A DNA stretch of 11,852 nucleotides from Gammaproteobacteria bacterium (GTDB lineage Bacteria; Pseudomonadota; Gammaproteobacteria; Pseudomonadales; Pseudomonadaceae): positions 1 through 11,852 of the forward strand of contig JAAZCO010000021.1 of the NCBI GenBank assembly GCA_012513235.1, in the 5' to 3' direction. The notes under the pieces are model-generated. The model was not told the DNA's origin and made no database searches. It saw nothing but the letters and a program-made list of their open reading frames with translations. A program made the position numbers and the translations under genes. This document shows positions 7,088-11,852 of the stretch, in pieces; the stretch's first letter is position 1; each line of letters begins with the position of its first letter.

Positions 7088-8710
7088 ATGTCGATCTACG
7101 AGCAAGGTCTTGCGAAAAACGCAGTAAATCATGTTGCATTGAGTCCATTAAGCTTTATTGAGCGTACCGCTGCAATCTATCCAAACTATCCAGCAGTAGT
7201 CCATGGTGCCATTCGCCGCACCTGGGGAGAAACCTATACTCGTTGCCGCAAACTGGCCTCAGCCCTCGCCAATCGCGGGATTGGCAAAGGCGATACAGTG
7301 GCCGTGATGCTGCCTAATATTCCTGAGATGCTGGAACTGCACTTTGGTATCCCGATGATTGGCGCGGTGATTAATACCCTCAATGTGCGTCTCGATGCGG
7401 AAGCGATCAGCTTTATGCTGCAACACGGCGAAGCCAAAGTACTGGTGGTTGATCGTGAATTTTGCGAAGTAGCTCGCACCGCCTGCCATATGCTCGAACA
7501 CCCACCGCTGATTATTGATGTCAATGATCCTGAGTATGGCGAAGGCCAACCGGTCAGTGACCTCGATTATGAAGCTTTTTTAGCCGAAGGCGATCCAGAA
7601 TTTGCGTGGCAGTGGCCTGACGATGAGTGGCAAGCGATTGCACTGAACTACACCTCAGGCACCACCGGCAATCCTAAAGGTGTGGTGTATCACCACCGCG
7701 GTGCATTCCTCAACTCCATGGGCAACCAGATGACTTGGGCGATGGGCAACCATCCTGTGTACTTATGGACCTTGCCGATGTTCCATTGCAACGGCTGGTG
7801 CTACCCGTGGACCATTACTGCTTTGGCTGGTGTGCATGTGTTTTTACGTCGTGTGGATCCACAGAAAGTGCTGAATCTGATTCGCGATGAACAAGTCACC
7901 CATATGTGCGGAGCACCGATTGTGTTGCAAGCGCTGGTCAATATGCCAGCTGAAGCTAAAGCTGCGATTGAGCATCCCGTCAAAGCTATGGTCGCAGGCG
8001 CTGCACCACCGGCCAAAGTGATTGGCGCGGTGGAAGAAATGGGCATCGAAGTCACCCACGTCTATGGCCTGACGGAAGTGTACGGCCCAGTGACTTTATG
8101 TGCTTGGCACACAGCGTGGGATGACTTACCGCTGGAAGAACGTGCGGTGATCAAATCACGCCAAGGCGTACGCTACCCCACTCTTGAAGGAGTGATGGTA
8201 GCCGATTCCAAAACCTTAGAACCCACACCTAAGGATGGTCAAACCATTGGCGAAATCTTTATGCGCGGCAACACCGTGATGAAAGGTTATTTAAAAAACC
8301 CATCCGCCACTGAAGAAGCTTTTGAAGGCGGCTGGTTCCATACCGGCGACTTAGCGGTATGGCATGCCGATGGTTATGTCGAAATTAAAGACCGTTTAAA
8401 GGACATCATTATTTCCGGCGGTGAAAACATCTCCACCATTGAAGTAGAAGGTGTGCTGTATCACCACCCCGCCGTACTCGAAGCCGCAGTGGTAGCTAAG
8501 CCAGATGCACATTGGGGCGAAACACCCTGCGCATTTATCAGCCTCAAAGCTGGCCACGAAGATATAACTGCAGAGAACATTATGAGTTTCTGCCGCGAAC
8601 ATATGGCCGCCTTTAAGGTGCCCAAAACCGTAGTTTTTACTGATCTGCCAAAAACCTCCACCGGAAAAATACAAAAGTTCGTACTACGCGAAACAGCTAA
8701 AGCGTTATAA
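7088..8710 (+). CDS. AMP-forming acyl-CoA ligase (DmdB / medium-chain acyl-CoA synthetase type)
   Basis: Activates a carboxylic acid to its acyl-CoA in two steps through an acyl-adenylate; cytoplasmic. The 540 residues have all core motifs of the ANL superfamily: phosphate-binding YTSGTTGNPKG (188-198), YGLTE (326-330), WFHTGD (416-421), the hinge region KDRLKDIIISGGENIS (434-449) and the C-terminal catalytic lysine in PKTSTGKIQK (about 521-530, K527). The segment MFHCNGWCYPWT (231-242) is typical of the subgroup holding short/medium-chain and methylmercaptopropionate ligases, not long-chain FadD. I chose the ATG at 7088, eight bases after AGG at 7077-7079, over an in-frame TTG at 7082. It is divergent from the kinase and leads a likely operon with a permease and an acyl-CoA dehydrogenase. 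A P. aeruginosa homologue beside bfiS (PA4198) has, from memory, been reported to act on methylmercaptopropionate. The native substrate cannot be settled here. Confidence 0.9.
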   Translation: MSIYEQGLAKNAVNHVALSPLSFIERTAAIYPNYPAVVHGAIRRTWGETYTRCRKLASALANRGIGKGDTVAVMLPNIPEMLELHFGIPMIGAVINTLNVRLDAEAISFMLQHGEAKVLVVDREFCEVARTACHMLEHPPLIIDVNDPEYGEGQPVSDLDYEAFLAEGDPEFAWQWPDDEWQAIALNYTSGTTGNPKGVVYHHRGAFLNSMGNQMTWAMGNHPVYLWTLPMFHCNGWCYPWTITALAGVHVFLRRVDPQKVLNLIRDEQVTHMCGAPIVLQALVNMPAEAKAAIEHPVKAMVAGAAPPAKVIGAVEEMGIEVTHVYGLTEVYGPVTLCAWHTAWDDLPLEERAVIKSRQGVRYPTLEGVMVADSKTLEPTPKDGQTIGEIFMRGNTVMKGYLKNPSATEEAFEGGWFHTGDLAVWHADGYVEIKDRLKDIIISGGENISTIEVEGVLYHHPAVLEAAVVAKPDAHWGETPCAFISLKAGHEDITAENIMSFCREHMAAFKVPKTVVFTDLPKTSTGKIQKFVLRETAKAL

Positions 8711-8750
8711 AAAAGGGCTCTGCCCACAGCCATAACAACAATAACTATTC

Positions 8751-8792
8751 AATCTGTGCGGCCTGCGCGTGCGTACGACGCCAGCACAGATT
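8751..8792 (+). repeat. Long intercistronic inverted repeat before the permease gene
   Basis: AATCTGTGC (8751-8759) is the exact reverse complement of GCACAGATT (8784-8792). Within the 24-base GC-rich interior, GCGT (8767-8770) can pair with ACGC (8778-8781), and CGTACG (8772-8777) is itself palindromic. The right arm ends 19 bases before the permease ATG at 8812, and the bases that follow (ATAAAAAG) are A-rich rather than T-rich, so this is not a standard terminator. A stable RNA hairpin affecting mRNA processing or permease translation, or a protein-binding dyad, is possible. It does not resemble the pseudomonad REP sequences I know. Confidence 0.55.
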
Positions 8793-8811
8793 ATAAAAAG
8801 AGACTTGAACC

Positions 8812-10188
8812 ATGCAGCTTTATCAACGTAAAGACGGCGAAGAACAACCCTATTGGCCGGCCGGCCCTTTTAAAGTACGTCTGCCCTTTGTGCATTACCG
8901 TTGGGAAACCGCGGAGATGTTCCAAGCCCTGATCATGTTTGTGGTCAGCTTAGGGATGATTCCGTTGTTAGAAAAATACTTAGGCCTGCCTTACGATGTC
9001 GCGCTCGCCTATGTCACCGTGTGTGGTATTGGCTTTATGTTACCGGCTCTATTGGGTGTGCCCTATGTGCCGGGCTGGATTACACCCGGCATCCCGGTCG
9101 TACTGCTGTTCTTAGGTGATTACGAACCCGGTCCTGAGGCGATCCAAGCCTTGTTCGCTTTACAGTTTTTGGTTTTTATCATTTTTTTAGTACTCGGCAT
9201 CACGCGCCTAGGCAGTACGCTGGTGCGGATTATTCCCAACTCAATGAAAGGTGGCATCATTATTGGTGCCGGTATTGCTGCGCTAATTGGCGAAATTGAT
9301 ACCGGCGGGCGCTTAGCTAATACGCCCATTTCTTTGGTGATTGGTAGCTTAGTGTGCTTGTATCTGATGTTCTCCGTATCCTTCCGCGGCCTGACCGACC
9401 GAGTGCCATTGGCACGTAAAATCGTTAACTACGGCATGGTGCCGGGTATGTTGATTGCGATTTTTATCGGTATTGCCGTTGGCGAATACAATATGCCGGA
9501 CATTCGTTTTGGTATCACTCAACCTGCATTTGCCGAGATGTGGAATTACCTGCCATTCCACCTGGGCTTCCCTGATGCTAAGGTGTTTATGCTGGCCATC
9601 CCCACGGCGGTGATTGCTTATATTATTGCGTTTGGTGACATCATCGTCGGTCAATCATTGATGCAGCGTGCCGATGAATTACGCCCCGATGAGAAAATTG
9701 AAAACAATATCGACCGGGTACATTTAGTCACTGCCCTACGCAATGCGCTGCATGCGTTCTTTGCACCCTATCCGGGTTTAGCAGGCCCCATTTGGACGGC
9801 AGTCGCAGCGACCATGGCTGAGCGTTATAAGTACGGTCGCCATGCCATGGAATCCATTTACAGTGGTGGTGGCACTTTCTGGATCACCGGTTTCCTTGCG
9901 CTCTTTATGCTGCCGTTGGTGACTTTCTTCCAGCCGGTATTGCCGATTGCCTTGTCACTGACTTTAGTTCTCACGGGCTACATTTGCCTCATGGTCGGCT
10001 TTGAACAGCTCAATAATAACACTGAGCGTGGTATTGCTGGAACCATGGGCGTGGTGCTAGCGGTTTACGGCGCGGGCTGGGGTTTAGCTGCAGGCGCGGT
10101 GCTCTATATTTTAGTTGAGCGCACACACATTCTGAAATTCACCACGGCTAAGCCTGAACAAGACGACACAGCAACCCCCACAGAATAG
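8812..10188 (+). CDS. Polytopic inner-membrane permease, probable UraA/SLC23 (NCS2)-like fold, substrate unknown
   Basis: A 458-residue, strongly hydrophobic protein with an estimated 12-14 membrane segments, for example near 35-55, 64-86, 112-132, 145-161, 172-191, 206-225, 257-280, 355-398 and 410-434. It has a short charged N-terminus (1-30) and a hydrophilic acidic tail (445-458), and no cleavable signal peptide. Features suggesting the NCS2/SLC23 or related SulP fold are the half-helix-like NSMKGGIIIGAGIAALIGE (143-161), the polar helix AFGDIIVGQSL (273-283) and the conserved-looking NALHAFFAPYPGLAGP (311-326). The exact family and substrate are not clear; it is not an obvious uracil or xanthine permease. 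The ATG at 8812 follows AAGAGA (8797-8802). It sits between the ligase and dehydrogenase genes on the same strand, so it may import the acid they metabolise. A hairpin flanks it on each side. Confidence 0.72.
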   Translation: MQLYQRKDGEEQPYWPAGPFKVRLPFVHYRWETAEMFQALIMFVVSLGMIPLLEKYLGLPYDVALAYVTVCGIGFMLPALLGVPYVPGWITPGIPVVLLFLGDYEPGPEAIQALFALQFLVFIIFLVLGITRLGSTLVRIIPNSMKGGIIIGAGIAALIGEIDTGGRLANTPISLVIGSLVCLYLMFSVSFRGLTDRVPLARKIVNYGMVPGMLIAIFIGIAVGEYNMPDIRFGITQPAFAEMWNYLPFHLGFPDAKVFMLAIPTAVIAYIIAFGDIIVGQSLMQRADELRPDEKIENNIDRVHLVTALRNALHAFFAPYPGLAGPIWTAVAATMAERYKYGRHAMESIYSGGGTFWITGFLALFMLPLVTFFQPVLPIALSLTLVLTGYICLMVGFEQLNNNTERGIAGTMGVVLAVYGAGWGLAAGAVLYILVERTHILKFTTAKPEQDDTATPTE

Positions 10189-10204
10189 TCAATCATTTGT
10201 ATTA

Positions 10205-10230
10205 GATGGCCGCCTTAACCTGCGGCTATC
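10205..10230 (+). repeat. Intercistronic hairpin between the permease and acyl-CoA dehydrogenase genes
   Basis: GATGGCCGC (10205-10213) pairs with GCGGCTATC (10222-10230) over nine positions (eight Watson-Crick plus one G:U), with an eight-base loop. It begins 16 bases after the permease stop and ends ten bases before the AAGGAT ribosome binding site of the next gene. No T run follows on the plus strand, so it is more likely an mRNA stability or translation-control hairpin than a terminator. Confidence 0.5.
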
Positions 10231-10251
10231 GCAACTAAAAAAGGATAGATC

Positions 10252-11852
10252 ATGTCTGATTTTAATGCTCCAGTGCGCGATATGCGCTTCGTTCTTCACG
10301 AAGTTTTTAATGCAAAAAAAGTCTGGGAGCAGTTGCCTGAACTGGCAGAAACCGTTGACCCAGAAACCGCAGATGCCATCCTCGAAGAAGCCGCTAAAGT
10401 CACTGGTCAATTGATTGCGCCACTGAGTCGCAGCGGTGATGAGCAAGGCGCACAATGGGACATGGGTGTAGTGACCACACCGGACGGTTTTAAAGAAGCT
10501 TATAACACCTATATTGAAGGTGGCTGGGTTGGTTTAGCCGGCAACCCTGCATATGGCGGCATGGGCATGCCAAAAATGCTCTCCGTGCAATTTGAAGAAA
10601 TGCTCTACGCTGCAGATTCAAGCTTTGCGCTGTACTCAGCCCTCACTTCAGGTGCTTGTTTAGCCATTGATGCACATGCCAGCGAAGAACTAAAAAACAC
10701 CTACTTACCGCCTCTCTACGAAGGCCGTTGGGCGGGTGTAATGTGCCTCACTGAAGCACATGCTGGTACTGACTTAGGTTTGATTCGTACGCGCGCAACT
10801 CCAGAAAGTGACGGCAGTTATAAAATTACCGGTAGCAAAATCTTTATCACCGGTGGTGAGCAAGACCTGACAGAAAACATCATTCACCTCGTCTTAGCAA
10901 AACTGCCAGATGCGCCTGAAGGTGCCCGCGGTATCTCTTTGTTCTTAGTTCCTAAAGTTAACGTCAACGCTGACGGCTCATTAGGTTCTCTGAATGAAGT
11001 CACCTGCGGCTCCATTGAACATAAAATGGGTATCAAAGCTTCTGCTACCTGCGTGATGAACTTTGATGGTGCCACAGGCTACTTAGTCGGTGAGCTCAAT
11101 AAAGGCCTCGCGGCGATGTTTACCATGATGAACTACGAGCGTTTATCCATTGGTATTCAAGGTATTGGTTGCGCAGAAACCTCCTACCAGCGCGCCGCCG
11201 ACTATGCTCGCGAGCGTATTCAAAGTCGCGCCGCCACCGGTGCTCAAAACCCTGAGCAAGCCGCTGATCCCATTATTGTGCACGCCGATGTGCGCCGTAT
11301 GCTGCTGACCATGAAAAGCATGACTGAAGGTGGTCGCGCTTTTGCTTGCTATGTCGGCAAACAACTGGATATCGCCAAATTCAGTCCTGATGCAGCCCTA
11401 GCTGAGCAAGCGCAAGATTTAGTCGCACTATTAACTCCCGTGACCAAAGCTTTCTTCACCGATACAGGCTTAGAAAGCTGCATTCATGGCCAGCAAGTCT
11501 TTGGTGGCCATGGCTATGTACGCGAATGGGGTCAGGAGCAATTGGTACGAGATGTGCGTATTGCGCAAATCTATGAAGGTACTAACGGCATTCAAGCGCT
11601 GGACTTAGTAGGACGTAAAATTGTTGCCAATAAAGGCGAATACTTAAAAACCTTTACTCGCAGTATTCGTGAGCAAATCAGCCAGCCCAACACCTTATAT
11701 GCGGCGCAAGTGTTAGCTGCGGTTGAGCGCCTGGAAAGTGTAAGCCAGTGGCTGCTTGAGCAAGCAGCTGACAATAAGAATGAGATCGGTGCGGCTTCGG
11801 TTGAGTATCTGCATCTATTTGGTTACGTCGCTTACGCATGGATGTGGTCACG
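10252..11852 (+). CDS. Acyl-CoA dehydrogenase, large FadE1/FadE2- or DmdC-type (3' end outside window)
   Basis: FAD enzyme that introduces the alpha-beta double bond into an acyl-CoA, passing electrons on through electron-transfer flavoprotein. The frame is open from the ATG at 10252 to the window end, giving 533 complete codons; the family is about 590-600 residues, so roughly 60 are missing. AAGGAT at 10241-10246 is a good ribosome binding site. An N-terminal extension (about 1-35) typical of this large class precedes the core. Flavin and substrate motifs include MCLTEAHAGTDLG (164-176), FITGGEQD (198-205) and EHKMGIKAS (256-264). GQQVFGGHGYVREWGQEQ (413-430) leads to the probable catalytic base E442 in YEGTNGIQALDL. 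The large form with its extra C-terminal domain fits both fatty acyl-CoA dehydrogenases such as P. aeruginosa PA0506/PA0508 and methylmercaptopropionyl-CoA dehydrogenase DmdC. The ligase upstream would supply its substrate. No frame disruption is visible. Confidence 0.93.
   Translation, partial: MSDFNAPVRDMRFVLHEVFNAKKVWEQLPELAETVDPETADAILEEAAKVTGQLIAPLSRSGDEQGAQWDMGVVTTPDGFKEAYNTYIEGGWVGLAGNPAYGGMGMPKMLSVQFEEMLYAADSSFALYSALTSGACLAIDAHASEELKNTYLPPLYEGRWAGVMCLTEAHAGTDLGLIRTRATPESDGSYKITGSKIFITGGEQDLTENIIHLVLAKLPDAPEGARGISLFLVPKVNVNADGSLGSLNEVTCGSIEHKMGIKASATCVMNFDGATGYLVGELNKGLAAMFTMMNYERLSIGIQGIGCAETSYQRAADYARERIQSRAATGAQNPEQAADPIIVHADVRRMLLTMKSMTEGGRAFACYVGKQLDIAKFSPDAALAEQAQDLVALLTPVTKAFFTDTGLESCIHGQQVFGGHGYVREWGQEQLVRDVRIAQIYEGTNGIQALDLVGRKIVANKGEYLKTFTRSIREQISQPNTLYAAQVLAAVERLESVSQWLLEQAADNKNEIGAASVEYLHLFGYVAYAWMWS

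Noticed and set aside
8715..8725. GGGC-TCT-GCCC hairpin just after the ligase stop as a terminator
   Set aside because: Only four stem pairs and no T run on the plus strand; readthrough into the permease gene is more likely.
9349..9654. Minus-strand open frame of 101 codons inside the permease gene
   Set aside because: Antisense to a long coherent membrane protein and rich in His/Asn/Arg as expected of a shadow frame; no start signal or family resemblance.
10189..10455. Minus-strand open frame over the permease-dehydrogenase junction
   Set aside because: It overlaps the well-supported start of the acyl-CoA dehydrogenase antisense and has no recognisable product.
1..11852. Mobile elements, CRISPR arrays, tRNA or rRNA genes
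   Set aside because: I saw no transposase, integrase, regularly spaced repeats, cloverleaf or rRNA-like sequence; all long frames are conserved housekeeping or metabolic genes.

Overview
The window looks like chromosomal DNA of a gammaproteobacterium, most likely in or near the Pseudomonadaceae. The evidence is the Escherichia/Pseudomonas-type AhpC, AhpF and full-length HD-containing CCA enzyme, the pseudomonad-type acyl-CoA dehydrogenase, and a gene order that, from memory, resembles the P. aeruginosa bfiR-bfiS / AMP-ligase / acyl-CoA dehydrogenase neighbourhood (PA4196-PA4199). Base composition looks more balanced than in classical high-GC Pseudomonas, which would fit a lower-GC relative; this was judged by eye. 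I see no insertion sequence, phage gene, CRISPR array, tRNA or rRNA, so this reads as core genome.

Left part (1-2437, all minus strand): the first 15 codons of a probable DUF503 gene, a strong terminator, then the peroxide-detoxification pair ahpC (peroxiredoxin) and ahpF (its flavoprotein reductase). The two are separated by a terminator-like hairpin that probably lowers ahpF expression relative to ahpC. Upstream of ahpC lies a partial match to the OxyR-binding pattern.

Middle (2438-6933): cca on the plus strand (tRNA CCA-end synthesis and repair) meets a minus-strand two-component system tail to tail, with the stop codons overlapping. The system is a soluble multi-PAS FixL-type histidine kinase followed by a FixJ/NarL-type response regulator.

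Right part (6934-11852): divergent from the kinase lies a likely operon of AMP-forming acyl-CoA ligase, a polytopic permease with a probable UraA/SLC23-like fold, and an acyl-CoA dehydrogenase cut by the window end. Together they suggest uptake of a carboxylic acid, activation to its CoA thioester and alpha-beta oxidation. The adjacent two-component system is an obvious candidate regulator. The divergent promoter region carries repeated TATAGT/ACTATA elements with possible overlapping -10 boxes, and the permease gene has an intercistronic hairpin on each side. The substrate cannot be read from the sequence; fatty acids and methylmercaptopropionate are both plausible.
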